Notes: generated by a model from the letters alone, not told the origin. Shown: positions 25,169 to 34,640, numbered from the stretch's first letter. The stretch: 64,000 nucleotides of DNA from an uncultured Clostridia bacterium (GCA_937896905.1 CALBOE010000006.1:372001-436000); one strand, 5' to 3'. Numbers and translations: made by a program.

Positions 25169-26443
25169 ATGAAAAATTCTTCAAATGCACAAAAGGTTAA
25201 ACAGTTTTATTTGTTAAACAAGGAGTTAATTCATTTCTTCTTGTTGGCTTGTTTGTTTTTTGTTTCCTGTTTTTTTAAACCCTTTGTTTGGGTTGCATTT
25301 TCATTAATGGCAACAATGATTTTGTTTGGAGGCATAGAGGAAGGATTTTCTTACTTAGTGTTTGGTGCACCTTTCCATTTTATTCATGCCGTCTACAGTT
25401 CTGTGGCATATTTAGTGTGCGCTGTTCTATTTGTTGTTAAATTTTTAATTGTGCTTTTTGTTAAAGAAAAACAAAAAATTAGCAAGTTAACCCTAATTGC
25501 ACTTTCAATATTTTTCTTGTATATGATTTTGCCTATTGGGCCATACACATTAAGAATGTGGATGAAAGTTGTTATGATGCTTTTTGTGTTAATTTTAATA
25601 AGTTCATTAAATAAAAAAGCAGAGGCATTGCGCATTGAAAAAAATATAAGAGTGTTTGCTGTGGCGCTAGTAATATCTGCACTGTTTAGTGTTCCATTTT
25701 GTTTTAACCAGTATGTTCAAGCTTTAAACGGGGCAAGCTTTCCAAGGTTTCAAGGGTTATTTAACAGAGCAACAGTTTTAAGTATGTTTTGTGAAGTTGC
25801 AATTGGACTAATTGCATATAATCTTGTTAAAATTCGCCACTGGAAGGATTGGGTGCTGTTTGGTTTAATAACTGTTGTTGGAGCATTAACACTTTCTAAA
25901 ACCTTCTTTATAATTCTGCTTGTTGTGTTAGTTATGATGTTTGTTTTCCTTGTTAGGGCAAACCCTAAAAAGACTTTAATTATTTCCGGTTGCGTTGTTG
26001 GTGCTGTGCTGATTTTAGGTGCAATTTTCCCCAAATACTTCATTTTAATTTTTAACAGATTTTTTGGCAAATTTAGTGAATGTAAATCGGTTACAGATGT
26101 GATAAATATGATAACCACTTATAGGTACGATTTGTGGCTAGATTATTTGCAGTTTTTAGGTGCAAACCCAGTGCGGCTAATATTTGGCTCTGGTTTGGGT
26201 GCTGGCAGAGTTGGTTATGGAAGTTCCCACAATGCCTACATATCGATAGTTTATCAACTAGGGTTGGTTGGGTTAGCATTGTTTGTTTTTGCAATAGTGG
26301 CAATATTTAAAGAAAGAAAAAATCAAATAAAGCAAGAAGAATCGCAAGAAAAGCCAAAAAAAGATTTAAGAACAATAATTCCTTTAACCGTTATAGCGCT
26401 TATATTAATGGTTGAAGATATGATTTTATTTATTTTGCCTTAG
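25169..26443 (+). CDS. Wzy/WaaL-type O-antigen polymerase or ligase
   Basis: A 424-residue membrane protein with about 10-12 hydrophobic segments and a large extracellular loop in the second half (about 290-345). The Wzy_C signature region is visible as LIFGSGLGAGRVGYGSSHNAYISIVYQLGL, cut here between residues 337 and 366, with the SHNAY core typical of O-antigen ligases and polymerases. In this locus it would polymerise or transfer the glycan repeat outside the membrane. No good SD is close to the ATG, and upstream in-frame codons hit a stop, so the start is kept with some doubt. It is the first gene of the plus-strand polysaccharide operon. Confidence 0.82.
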   Translation: MKNSSNAQKVKQFYLLNKELIHFFLLACLFFVSCFFKPFVWVAFSLMATMILFGGIEEGFSYLVFGAPFHFIHAVYSSVAYLVCAVLFVVKFLIVLFVKEKQKISKLTLIALSIFFLYMILPIGPYTLRMWMKVVMMLFVLILISSLNKKAEALRIEKNIRVFAVALVISALFSVPFCFNQYVQALNGASFPRFQGLFNRATVLSMFCEVAIGLIAYNLVKIRHWKDWVLFGLITVVGALTLSKTFFIILLVVLVMMFVFLVRANPKKTLIISGCVVGAVLILGAIFPKYFILIFNRFFGKFSECKSVTDVINMITTYRYDLWLDYLQFLGANPVRLIFGSGLGAGRVGYGSSHNAYISIVYQLGLVGLALFVFAIVAIFKERKNQIKQEESQEKPKKDLRTIIPLTVIALILMVEDMILFILP

Positions 26444-26453
26444 GAGGGAGAAC

Positions 26454-27296
26454 ATGGCAAACGAAAATTTAAAAAACACTAACATTTCAGTTTTAATGAG
26501 TGTTTATAAAAACGACAAAGCCGAATGGCTTAAACTTGCAGTGGAAAGCGTTATAAATCAAACAAAAAAGCCAGAAGAGGTTGTGTTGATTATAGATGGC
26601 CCTATTGGTGAAGAATTAAGAGGGGCAGTTCAAGAACTGCAAGCAAAGTATGCAGAAATTAAAACCTTTCAAAACGAAAAAAACTTAGGGTTGGGTTTAA
26701 CGCTTCAGCACGGCATTCAAAAATGCAAAAACGAAATTGTTGCAAGAATGGATAGCGACGACTATTCCGTTCCAACAAGGTTCGAAATCGAACTTGAATA
26801 CATGCTAAAAAACAACCTAGATTTGGTTGGCAGTTCGGTTAAAGAGTTTATGGGCGACGTTAATAACGTGGTTGCAACCAAAACAGTGCCAACAACCCAA
26901 GAGGCAATAAAAAAGTATTCCAAAACAAGAAATCCCTTTTGTCACCCATCTGTTATGTTTAAAAAATCGGCAGTTTTGGCAGCGGGCAACTACATAGACA
27001 TGAAACTGTGTGAGGACTATTATCTTTGGGTAAGAATGCTTCAAAACAATTGCAAAGTGGGCAATATAGCCGAAAGTTTGGTTTATATGCGCACCAGCGA
27101 AGATATGTATAAGCGCAGAGGTGGCAGAAGCTACTACAATTCACAAAAACAGTTGTTGAAATATATGAAAAAAACAAAATATATTGGAACGTTCACATAT
27201 TTAAAAAGTTGCTGTGCAAGGTTCTTTGTTCAGGTTATGTTGCCAAATTCATTAAGGCAAAAAATGTATTTAAAAAAATTAAGGGCCAAGGCGTAA
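26454..27296 (+). CDS. family 2 glycosyltransferase
   Basis: A 280-residue GT-A fold glycosyltransferase (GT2), cytoplasmic. It opens NISVLMSVYKNDKAEWLKLAVESV, typical of GT2. The nucleotide-sugar and metal site is ARMDSDDYSVPTRFE (near residue 99). The segment ADDG-like D/E general base is replaced by a LCEDYYLWVRML block (about 184-195) seen in bacterial GT2 subfamilies. Related enzymes often add galactose or rhamnose, but the donor is not predictable. SD GGAGG and a 10-bp gap from the polymerase gene put it in the operon. Confidence 0.88.
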   Translation: MANENLKNTNISVLMSVYKNDKAEWLKLAVESVINQTKKPEEVVLIIDGPIGEELRGAVQELQAKYAEIKTFQNEKNLGLGLTLQHGIQKCKNEIVARMDSDDYSVPTRFEIELEYMLKNNLDLVGSSVKEFMGDVNNVVATKTVPTTQEAIKKYSKTRNPFCHPSVMFKKSAVLAAGNYIDMKLCEDYYLWVRMLQNNCKVGNIAESLVYMRTSEDMYKRRGGRSYYNSQKQLLKYMKKTKYIGTFTYLKSCCARFFVQVMLPNSLRQKMYLKKLRAKA

Positions 27297-27324
27297 TAGA
27301 ATTAACTAAATAAAAGGGAAGAAA

Positions 27325-28068
27325 ATGAAAGAAAATAAAATACCAAAAGTTATTCACTATATTTGGGTGGGGGGTAACCCTCTAACTCCGCTTGCAGAAA
27401 AGTGCATTGCAAGTTGGAAGAAATTTTGCCCAGACTACGAAATAAAAAGATGGGACGAAACAAATTTTGACATAAATGAAAACGAATATTGCAAACAGGC
27501 ATATGAAAATAAAAAATGGGCATTTGTTTCGGATTATATAAGGTTAAAAGTGTTGTATGAAGAAGGCGGTATATACATGGATACCGATGTTGAAGTTGTA
27601 AAACCGCTTGACAAATTTTTGCACCATTCAGCATTTTCTGGTTACGAAGATTACAACTCAATTCCAACAGGCATTATAGCAAGCGAAAAGCATGGCTTGT
27701 GGGTTGAAAGGTTGTTAAGAGATTATAACACAAAAAAATTCATTAATAATGATGGCAGTTTTAATTTAGAAACAAATGTTGTTCAAATAACAAAAACAAC
27801 AAAAGAAATGGCTCCAAATTTAGTTTTAAACAATGAGTTTATAGATTTGGGCGATGTGGTGTTTTATCCAAAGGATTATTTTTGTCCAATAAATTTAATT
27901 ACTAACAAGAAGAAAATAACAAACAACACACACACAATTCACTGGTTTGCTGGCAGTTGGTATTCGTTTAAAGACAAATTAAAAAGAAGAACAAAAAAAG
28001 TTTTAAATTTCATCACCTTTGGCCTTTTTGGTAAAGTTGCAAGAAAAATAAAAGAGAGCAAAAAATGA
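27325..28068 (+). CDS. GT32-type capsular glycosyltransferase
   Basis: A 247-residue glycosyltransferase with the DXD-containing sugar-binding region of GT32 (Och1/capsular type). It starts IPKVIHYIWVGGNPL, the hallmark. The segment WAFVSDYIRLKVLYEEGGIYMDTDVEV (split around residues 65-92) carries the DTD metal site. A basic C-terminal tail may touch the membrane. SD AAGGGAAG precedes the ATG. It overlaps the next gene by 4 bp (ATGA), so the two are translationally coupled. Confidence 0.9.
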   Translation: MKENKIPKVIHYIWVGGNPLTPLAEKCIASWKKFCPDYEIKRWDETNFDINENEYCKQAYENKKWAFVSDYIRLKVLYEEGGIYMDTDVEVVKPLDKFLHHSAFSGYEDYNSIPTGIIASEKHGLWVERLLRDYNTKKFINNDGSFNLETNVVQITKTTKEMAPNLVLNNEFIDLGDVVFYPKDYFCPINLITNKKKITNNTHTIHWFAGSWYSFKDKLKRRTKKVLNFITFGLFGKVARKIKESKK

Positions 28069-29219
28069 GCAAGTTATGTTACGTATGTTCACTGGTTTGT
28101 GAATTTAAAGGTGAGTTTGTTAGAACGTTAGAAGCGGTTAAAGAAAAGGTTAAGCAAGAAAAGATTTTTAGTGATGTGGTGTTTGTGTTTCCTAAAGATG
28201 CTAAGGGTTTGGGCTATATGGTGGATTTTGAAAAACAGCACACAGTGTATTTTATTGAAAAGCCAGCAAGGCAACCTAAAAAGAAGCTAGTGAATTTTGT
28301 AAAAGGCTTATGCTCGGTTTATAATAAACAGATAGTAAACCAACTAAATGAAATTATTACAAAAGAAAGTGTTTCAACCATTCATTCGCATTTTGAAGAG
28401 TATGACTTTGAGTGTTATGCTGTTGCAAAAAAACACAAATTAAATTGTTTCATTCATTTTCACGATGCGTTAATCGATGCCTACAAACAACTTCCAAACA
28501 AACTTTATGGCAAGCTTAAATTATGGCTAATTAAAAGAAAGTACAGAAAATTGCTAAAATACGCAAAGTTAATAGCCGTTAGTGAATATTCATTCAATCA
28601 ACTTAAAGAATTTGTAAAATCTAAAAACATTATCCTATTAAAGAATAGGATAGATTTAAATTATATTAAAACGAAAGAAAATTTTAATTCAAACATTCAA
28701 GTGTTTGGCTCTATTGTAACAAGGGAACCAAAAGGGTTAAGCACAATTTTAGAAGCAGCAAAAATTTTAAAACAACAATCAATTGATTGTAAATTTAAAC
28801 TAATTTGCACAGATGCCACCAAGCAAGTTATTTTAGCAGGTTACAAGGATTTAGTAGATTGCGGAACAATTGAAATTTTTAATGTTTTTGAAAATTTCAA
28901 CGAATTTTTAAATCAAATAGATTGTTATATTTCTGCCAGCCATTTTGAAACATTTTCTTATGGAATTGCCGAAGCGTTAAGGTTTGGCGTGCCGTGCATA
29001 ATAAGTGACATACCATCAACCTTGTGGGCGGTTGAATCTAAAAACGCTATTTTGTTTAATTTAAAAGACGCAACCAGCTTGGCAACAAAAATTGCGGAAA
29101 CAATAAAGCGTGGAAACAATATAGACAATTGCAAATATGCAAGCAAGTTTATTGGTGAAGAATATAATCTAAACAAGCTAACAAACGAAATTTGCGAAAT
29201 ATATACAAAAGGAAACTAA
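28065..29219 (+). CDS. GT4-like glycosyltransferase
   Basis: A 384-residue GT-B glycosyltransferase. The N-terminal domain (about 1-175) is less conserved. The C-terminal GT4-type domain has FGSIVTREPKGLSTILEAAKIL near residue 210 (split) and the donor-binding motif ISASHFETFSYGIAEALRFGVPCI near 290, with the E-x7-E pair formed by E302 and E310 (approximate). It starts inside the end of the GT32 gene. The donor sugar is unknown. The organisation suggests it acts next to the GT32 enzyme in building the same repeat unit. Confidence 0.85.
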   Translation: MSKLCYVCSLVCEFKGEFVRTLEAVKEKVKQEKIFSDVVFVFPKDAKGLGYMVDFEKQHTVYFIEKPARQPKKKLVNFVKGLCSVYNKQIVNQLNEIITKESVSTIHSHFEEYDFECYAVAKKHKLNCFIHFHDALIDAYKQLPNKLYGKLKLWLIKRKYRKLLKYAKLIAVSEYSFNQLKEFVKSKNIILLKNRIDLNYIKTKENFNSNIQVFGSIVTREPKGLSTILEAAKILKQQSIDCKFKLICTDATKQVILAGYKDLVDCGTIEIFNVFENFNEFLNQIDCYISASHFETFSYGIAEALRFGVPCIISDIPSTLWAVESKNAILFNLKDATSLATKIAETIKRGNNIDNCKYASKFIGEEYNLNKLTNEICEIYTKGN

Positions 29220-29221
29220 AC

Positions 29222-30106
29222 ATGAAAATATCGGTTATAATTCCGGTTTATAAGGTAGAAAAATTTCTACATAGATGTGTGGAAAGTGTTGTAAAGCAAG
29301 ATTATAAGAATTTAGAAATTATTCTGGTGGACGATGGAAGCCCAGATAATTGCCCACAAATGTGTGACGAATGGGCAGAAAAAGACGAACGAATTAAGGT
29401 TGTTCATAAAAAAAATGGAGGCTTAAGTGATGCAAGAAATGCGGGGCTTAACGTGGCAACTGGTGAGTTTGTTACATTTTTAGATAGCGACGATTACTTT
29501 TTCCCAAACTTTTCAAACGCCTGTAAGTTGGCAATTGAAAATAAGCAGCAACATGTTTTAAGTTTTGGTAAAAGTAAAGAAAAAATTTATGGCAAACCAT
29601 ATTCAATTAGTGCATGCATGAAGTTATTTAATTTAAATTTTCTTAAAGAAAAAAACATTAAATTCTTAAATGGAGTGTACCATGAAGATGTTCCATTTAC
29701 GCTAGAAATTTTAATCAACACAAATAAAATAAAATCGTACAAAGAAAATTTCTATTATTATGATGTTTCATCGGCAGAATCAATTACTAGGGAAAAAAAT
29801 GAAGCAAAGTTTATTAAGCGGTTTAGAGATATTTATAGTTCTTTAGAATATGTGAACCAAAAATATAGCAACATTTTAAACGAAAGGCAATTTGCACAGT
29901 TCATTTCCAGAACTGCGTATGGCACCATAAAGTTGGCCCATGCAATAAAATCTCAAGAATATCAAACAGAAATGGTGGAACTAATAAATAAGAATAAAAA
30001 ATATTTTAAACACCCATTAGATTTTAAAGATAAACTTATAAGGCTGTATTGGAATGTCTTTGGGCTGGAAAAAACAATAAGATTTATAAGCAAATTATAT
30101 AAGTAG
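29222..30106 (+). CDS. family 2 glycosyltransferase (paralogue A)
   Basis: A 294-residue GT2 enzyme starting at ATG 29222 (MKISVIIPVYKVEKFL), preceded by AAAAGGAAA; an upstream in-frame ATG lies inside the previous gene. It carries EIILVDDGSPDNCP near residue 34, GGLSDARNAGL near 72 and FLDSDDYF near 91, the UDP-sugar and metal sites. The first 100 residues are close to the GT2 at 31237, including the identical block DGSPDNCPQMCDE, so the two are paralogues. The C-terminal half differs, implying a different acceptor. SD and spacing place it in the operon. Confidence 0.9.
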   Translation: MKISVIIPVYKVEKFLHRCVESVVKQDYKNLEIILVDDGSPDNCPQMCDEWAEKDERIKVVHKKNGGLSDARNAGLNVATGEFVTFLDSDDYFFPNFSNACKLAIENKQQHVLSFGKSKEKIYGKPYSISACMKLFNLNFLKEKNIKFLNGVYHEDVPFTLEILINTNKIKSYKENFYYYDVSSAESITREKNEAKFIKRFRDIYSSLEYVNQKYSNILNERQFAQFISRTAYGTIKLAHAIKSQEYQTEMVELINKNKKYFKHPLDFKDKLIRLYWNVFGLEKTIRFISKLYK

Positions 30107-30114
30107 GAGAAGTT

Positions 30115-31215
30115 ATGAAGAAAGTTATGTTGGTTTTTGGAACTCGTCCAGAAGCAATAAAAATGTGCCCTCTTGTTCGTGAGTTAAAAACAAGAAAAAA
30201 TTTAGAAACAATTGTTTGTGTAACAGGTCAACATAGGGAAATGTTGCATCAAGTTTTAAAAGTGTTTGATGTGGTTCCTAATTATGATTTAGATATAATG
30301 AAAGATAAGCAAACTCTTTTTGACATAACAACAAATATACTGGAACGAATAAAGGCCGTTTTGGAAAAAGAAAAGCCAGATGTTGTTTTGGTGCATGGTG
30401 ATACATCGACAACATTTGTAAGCGCCCTGGCTTGCTTTTATATGCACATTCCTGTGGGACATGTGGAAGCAGGGCTTAGAACCTATAATTTAGATTCGCC
30501 TTGGCCAGAAGAATTTAATAGGCAGGCGGTGAGCATAATATCTAAGTTTAATTTTTCACCAACAGAACTTTCTGCTCAAAATCTAATAAGTGAAGGAAAA
30601 GATAAATCAACAATACACATAACAGGGAACACTGCAATAGACGCATTAAAAACAACAGTTAAAAGAGAATATAAAAATCCCGTATTGGATTGGGCAAACG
30701 GTTCAAGATTAATTATGCTTACAGCACATAGAAGAGAAAATCTTGGCGAACCAATGCGCCAAATGTTCAAGGCTATAAAACGAATTGTTAATGAGTTTGA
30801 AGATGTTAAAGTTGTTTATCCAATACATATGAATCCATTGGTGAGAGCAACTGCCAATGAAATTCTTGGAGATAATGACAGGATTAAAATTATCGAGCCG
30901 TTAGAGGTGATTGATTTTCATAACTTCTTGGCAAGAAGTTATATGATTTTAACAGATAGCGGTGGTATTCAAGAAGAGGCTCCGTCTTTAGGTAAGCCAG
31001 TTCTCGTAATGAGGGACACAACAGAAAGGCCAGAGGGCATTAAAGCTGGAACCCTAAAACTTGTGGGAACTGAAGAAGAAACAATTTATTCTAACTTTAA
31101 ATTATTGCTTGAAAACCAAGAGGAGTATGCCAAAATGGCGCAAGCAAAAAATCCTTATGGCGATGGAACTGCATGCCAACAAATTGCAAACATTTTGGAA
31201 TGCTGGTTGAATTAA
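30115..31215 (+). CDS. wecB: UDP-N-acetylglucosamine 2-epimerase (non-hydrolysing)
   Basis: A 366-residue enzyme that interconverts UDP-GlcNAc and UDP-ManNAc to supply activated ManNAc. It opens with FGTRPEAIKMCPLVREL, the family signature. The active site has VLVHGDTSTTFVSAL near residue 92 and VEAGLRTYNLDSPWPEE near 118 (conserved Asp, Glu and His). The UDP-binding C-terminal part has LTDSGGIQEEAPSLGKPV near 281 and MRDTTERPEG near 300. Length is standard. It implies that the polysaccharide contains ManNAc or a ManNAc-derived sugar, though no dehydrogenase (WecC) is visible. SD AGGAGAAG. Confidence 0.95.
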   Translation: MKKVMLVFGTRPEAIKMCPLVRELKTRKNLETIVCVTGQHREMLHQVLKVFDVVPNYDLDIMKDKQTLFDITTNILERIKAVLEKEKPDVVLVHGDTSTTFVSALACFYMHIPVGHVEAGLRTYNLDSPWPEEFNRQAVSIISKFNFSPTELSAQNLISEGKDKSTIHITGNTAIDALKTTVKREYKNPVLDWANGSRLIMLTAHRRENLGEPMRQMFKAIKRIVNEFEDVKVVYPIHMNPLVRATANEILGDNDRIKIIEPLEVIDFHNFLARSYMILTDSGGIQEEAPSLGKPVLVMRDTTERPEGIKAGTLKLVGTEEETIYSNFKLLLENQEEYAKMAQAKNPYGDGTACQQIANILECWLN

Positions 31216-31236
31216 ATAATAATCAGGAGAAAACAA

Positions 31237-32178
31237 ATGGAAGAAGTTAAAGTTTCGGTTATTGTTCCAATTTATAATGTAGAAAAATATTTAAAACGCT
31301 GTGTTGATAGTATTATAAATCAAACATACAAAAACTTAGAAATCATTTTGGTTAATGACGGAAGTCCAGATAACTGTCCACAAATGTGCGACGAATTTGC
31401 AAAACAAGACAGTAGAATTAAGGTTGTTCATAAGCCAAACGGCGGAATTAGTTCTGCAAGAAATGCAGGATTAAAAATGGTTACGGGTGAATATTTTTGC
31501 TTTGTGGATAGCGACGATTGGCTACATAAACAGAATGTGGAAGCACTTATGTTTGCAGTAAACAAGCATAAGTCCGATTTAACTGTGGCAGACTTTTTAA
31601 TAGCGTATGACGATGAGACTTACGAGGAACAGGAAATAACATCTTTCGAATGCGAATGCAACGAAAACAAATTTAAATACTATGCCAAGTATTTAACGTC
31701 ACCTTGGAACAAACTATATAAAACTGCAACATTTAAGGATTTACATTATCCAGATGGGCGAGTGTATGAAGATGCTCACGTGGCACCATGGCTTTTTGAA
31801 ACTGCGGAAAAAATTTCGTTAGTGAAAAATAAATTATACTACTATTTTCAAAGACGAAATAGCATAATGGGCTCTTTAAAACAAAAATTTTTCGAAAGTT
31901 ACATTTATGAAATGTACGAAAATCAAATTAAAACCAATCAATTTATAGATATTAAAAAACATGCATTAATGTGTATGTTAACTTGCTACACGCACGATAG
32001 ATTTATTGCCTTAATGTTTAAAAACAAACAGAAAGCAAACGAATTTAAAAACAAAATTAAAGAAACAAAAAGAAAACATATAAAACTTTATAGAATGAAC
32101 AGTTTTAAAAATAAAACAAGTTACTATAAAGCAAAATTGAAAATATTGTTATATAAATTTGGTATGTTTAGAAAATAA
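31237..32178 (+). CDS. family 2 glycosyltransferase (paralogue B)
   Basis: A 313-residue GT2 enzyme. VSVIVPIYNVEKYLKRCVDS begins the GT-A fold, followed by ILVNDGSPDNCP, NGGISSARNAG and FVDSDDW, matching paralogue A at 29222. The first Asp of the usual DDGS is Asn here (NDGS), a common natural variant. After about residue 110 the sequence diverges and ends in a basic tail (KAKLKILLYKFGMF) that may contact the membrane. It starts 21 bp after wecB with SD AGGAGA. Confidence 0.9.
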   Translation: MEEVKVSVIVPIYNVEKYLKRCVDSIINQTYKNLEIILVNDGSPDNCPQMCDEFAKQDSRIKVVHKPNGGISSARNAGLKMVTGEYFCFVDSDDWLHKQNVEALMFAVNKHKSDLTVADFLIAYDDETYEEQEITSFECECNENKFKYYAKYLTSPWNKLYKTATFKDLHYPDGRVYEDAHVAPWLFETAEKISLVKNKLYYYFQRRNSIMGSLKQKFFESYIYEMYENQIKTNQFIDIKKHALMCMLTCYTHDRFIALMFKNKQKANEFKNKIKETKRKHIKLYRMNSFKNKTSYYKAKLKILLYKFGMFRK

Positions 32179-32180
32179 AA

Positions 32181-33719
32181 ATGGAACAATCTAGAACTCA
32201 ACACGTTAAGAAAAACATTGTTTTTAATATTTTAAAATTTGCAACACAATTATTGTTGCAATTTGTTTTGCGCACCATTTTAATTTATTTTATGGGGGCG
32301 GAATATATTGGGTTAAACGGATTGTTTACAAACATATTTTCATTTCTAAACTTGGCAGAATTGGGCATTGGCAGTGCCATAACCTTTAGTATGTATAAGC
32401 CCATTGCGGAAGGTGATACAGAAAAGGTTAAAGCCTTAGAAAATTTATATAAGAAGTTTTATTTAGTTATTGCTAGCATAGTTTTAGGTTTGGGGCTTTT
32501 AATAACGCCGTTTTTAAAATATTTAATTAAGGGTGGCGTTACTGTTAACATAAACATTTATGTGTTATATATTTTATATTTAATTAACACACTTGTTGGG
32601 TATTTTTCGGCACACAAACGCTCTCTGTTGTTTGCGCATCAAAGAAGTGATGTGGAAAGCCGGGTTGGAATTGTTAATTTATTTGTAATGACAATTTTGC
32701 AGATTATCGTTTTAATATTAACCAAAAATTATTATGTATTTTTTGTGGTTAACATTTTGTGCACAACGGCTGAGTGTTTAATAATTCATAAATTGGCAAA
32801 AAAACTATTCCCAAACATTTCAGGGAAATCGCAACCAGTTGATGCGGAAACAAAAAAAGTTATAACCAAAAATGTTGTTGCTTTAAGTATGCACAAGGTT
32901 GGTGGCGCGGTTGTTTTTTCCACCGACAACATTTTAATATCCGCCTTTTTGGGTGCGGTTACTCTGGGGGCATATTCCAACTACTACCTAATAATTTCAA
33001 GTTTAATTGCAATTTTTAACTTAATTGCAAATGCTATAACTGCAAGCGTTGGAAATTTAATTGCTAATCAAAGTGTTGAATATGTGCATAATAAATTTAA
33101 ACAAATAAATTTAATGTTTGCAATTTTATCTGCATTTTGTTCTGTGTGTTTCTTTGTTTTATGTCAACCATTCATAAAATTATGGACTGGCGGAAACGAG
33201 TTTATGCTTGCAACAAGCACAACATTATTGTTAAGCATTAGTTTCTATATTTCTAAAATGCGCCAAGCGGTGTTGATGTTTAGAGATGCGGCGGGGTTGT
33301 TCTGGCACGACAGATGGAAACCTATTATAGAAGCGGCAGTTAATTTAATTGGCTCAATAATTCTTGCGAAGTTTTTAGGAATAAATGGAATTGTTCTTGG
33401 TACAATTATAAGCACTTTATGTGCACCATTGTGGGTTGAACCTTTAATTTTGTATAAACATTATTTCAAAAGGAATTGTTGGGTATATTTTAAGCAATAT
33501 TTAATTAACACCTTAATAACCATTGTGGTTGGTTGTACGTGTTATTTTACTTGCACATTAATTCCAAACGGAGGTATTTGGCTTTTAATTGCAAAATTTG
33601 CAGCGTGCGCTACTTTGTGTGGTGTGCTGTTGCTAGCGGCTTACAGTCCAACAAAAGAGTTTAAAATCTTGATGTCGACCGTTAAAGATTTACTTCTAAT
33701 TAGGGGGAAAAACAAATAA
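32181..33719 (+). CDS. Wzx-type lipid-linked oligosaccharide flippase
   Basis: A 512-residue MOP-superfamily membrane protein with about 12-14 hydrophobic segments. It starts QHVKKNIVFNILKFATQLLLQF and has RTILIYFMGAEYIGLNGLFTNI near residue 30-52 (split), typical of polysaccharide exporters in Firmicutes. In the locus it would flip undecaprenyl-linked repeat units outward for the Wzy-like protein. It begins 2 bp after the previous stop, so it is co-translated, and it ends the operon at a strong terminator. Confidence 0.88.
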   Translation: MEQSRTQHVKKNIVFNILKFATQLLLQFVLRTILIYFMGAEYIGLNGLFTNIFSFLNLAELGIGSAITFSMYKPIAEGDTEKVKALENLYKKFYLVIASIVLGLGLLITPFLKYLIKGGVTVNINIYVLYILYLINTLVGYFSAHKRSLLFAHQRSDVESRVGIVNLFVMTILQIIVLILTKNYYVFFVVNILCTTAECLIIHKLAKKLFPNISGKSQPVDAETKKVITKNVVALSMHKVGGAVVFSTDNILISAFLGAVTLGAYSNYYLIISSLIAIFNLIANAITASVGNLIANQSVEYVHNKFKQINLMFAILSAFCSVCFFVLCQPFIKLWTGGNEFMLATSTTLLLSISFYISKMRQAVLMFRDAAGLFWHDRWKPIIEAAVNLIGSIILAKFLGINGIVLGTIISTLCAPLWVEPLILYKHYFKRNCWVYFKQYLINTLITIVVGCTCYFTCTLIPNGGIWLLIAKFAACATLCGVLLLAAYSPTKEFKILMSTVKDLLLIRGKNK

Positions 33720-33752
33720 AAAATGTGAACAGTTGTGTTCACATTTTTGTTA
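33718..33752. terminator. bidirectional intrinsic terminator
   Basis: AAAATGTGAAC-AGTTGT-GTTCACATTTTT ends the polysaccharide operon and the convergent 33750 gene. Confidence 0.9.
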
Positions 33753-34145
33753 AACGGACAATATTTCAATTATACTATTTAATAAAGGTGCAGTGGTAAC
33801 AAACTCAAACATTAATTGATTGCAGTTGGTAGATTTTCCAAGTTGACCATTAACAATGAGCTCGTTGGAGTTTATTTCAAAATGTACATATCCGTCGGTT
33901 CTTTTGCTGTGATCGTCTAAACAAACGGTTTGTTTGAAATTAGAAATTAAATCTTTAAAATCCTGAGTAACACCTTCGCAATATTTTTTAAATACGGTAA
34001 AATTATCCGAGCCTTTAAAACGTTCGTTTTCAAATTCAATTTTAAACTCGGCATACTCTGGGAATTCGTCACAATTTTTATTCGGCAGTTTAGTAATTGT
34101 TAGTTTTTCATTTCCCTGTTTCCAACTAAATGATTGGCTTTGCAT
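33750..34145 (-). CDS. unknown 131-residue protein
   Basis: The start is ATG 34145, directly after GGAGG; a longer frame (to 34184) is not supported by an SD. The protein is beta-rich and acidic, with segments such as FEIEF-like and HFEINSNELIVNG, and has three Cys. No signal peptide or membrane helix. I do not know a family. It is a single gene between the polysaccharide operon and the tRNA-linked island, in backbone DNA just outside the attachment site. Confidence 0.55.
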   Translation of the reverse strand: MQSQSFSWKQGNEKLTITKLPNKNCDEFPEYAEFKIEFENERFKGSDNFTVFKKYCEGVTQDFKDLISNFKQTVCLDDHSKRTDGYVHFEINSNELIVNGQLGKSTNCNQLMFEFVTTAPLLNSIIEILSV

Positions 34146-34185
34146 TATTCCTCCATATTTTGTAATAATAACAAAATACAACAAA

Positions 34186-34464
34186 TTCTAACAAAAGTCA
34201 ATAATTTTGAACAAAATATTGAAAATTTTAAAAAAATAAAAATTAAGCACTGAAAAGATAGCAATATAGCAATTTATTCTTTTGTTATTTGCGGTAAAAG
34301 ATTTAGCAATTTACAATAGGCTAAACAATTTCACTACTATCATATTATTGCCGTTTTAACTGAATTTATTAGGCTGTAATTCTTCAAATATAACTTAAGG
34401 AAGAGAAAAATCTTTAATTGAGGTTATTATTAAAAGGGATGAAAATGAAAAAAATTTTGACATA
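34186..34464. other. AT-rich intergenic stretch, no feature seen
   Basis: About 280 bp between the 33750 gene and the old tRNA-Thr terminator. No frame with an SD, no convincing promoter and no strong hairpin. Confidence 0.4.
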
Positions 34465-34519
34465 AAAAAACCTTTAGTTTACGCAAGCAAATGCAAGGCG
34501 TTTACTTATAACTAAAGGG
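34463..34519 (-). terminator. terminator of the split tRNA-Thr gene
   Basis: CCTTTAGTT (34471-34479) pairs with AACTAAAGG (34510-34518); on the minus strand the hairpin is followed by seven T. It lies 9 bp past the encoded CCA of the tRNA 3' half and looks like the original terminator of that gene. Confidence 0.7.
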
Positions 34520-34527
34520 CGTTTTAA

Positions 34528-34574
34528 TGGAGCTGATAACGGGAATCGAACCCGTGACCTCCACCTTACCAAGG
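34528..34574 (-). pseudogene. 3' half of tRNA-Thr(GGT), island left attachment site
   Basis: Minus-strand sequence CCTTGGTAA, then anticodon-stem GGTGG, AGGTC, the T-arm ACGGGTTCGAATCCCGT, acceptor TATCAGC and TCCA. The 5' half is missing here: the sequence upstream of the core is unrelated. The missing half (acceptor GCTGATA, D-arm, anticodon stem TCACC) is found 15.5 kb away at 50202-50239. Joined, they give 38+38 = 76 nt with a perfect 7-bp acceptor stem and an anticodon stem with one wobble pair. The core TTACCAAGG (34566-34574) is therefore attL. Confidence 0.93.
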
Positions 34575-34607
34575 AAATCCATAATAGAAAAGGGTAATAC
34601 ATCACAT

Positions 34608-34640
34608 CAAAAAACCACCTATTTTTAAGGTGGTTTTTGC
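34608..34640. terminator. bidirectional terminator at the island left end
   Basis: AAAACCACCT-ATTTTTA-AGGTGGTTTT flanked by A and T runs, between attL and the GNAT stop. Confidence 0.85.

Noticed and set aside
34528..34574. att copy derived from the intact tRNA-Thr at 49925
   Set aside because: The 3' half differs from that tRNA at several positions, including the acceptor stem, but pairs perfectly with the half at 50202-50239.
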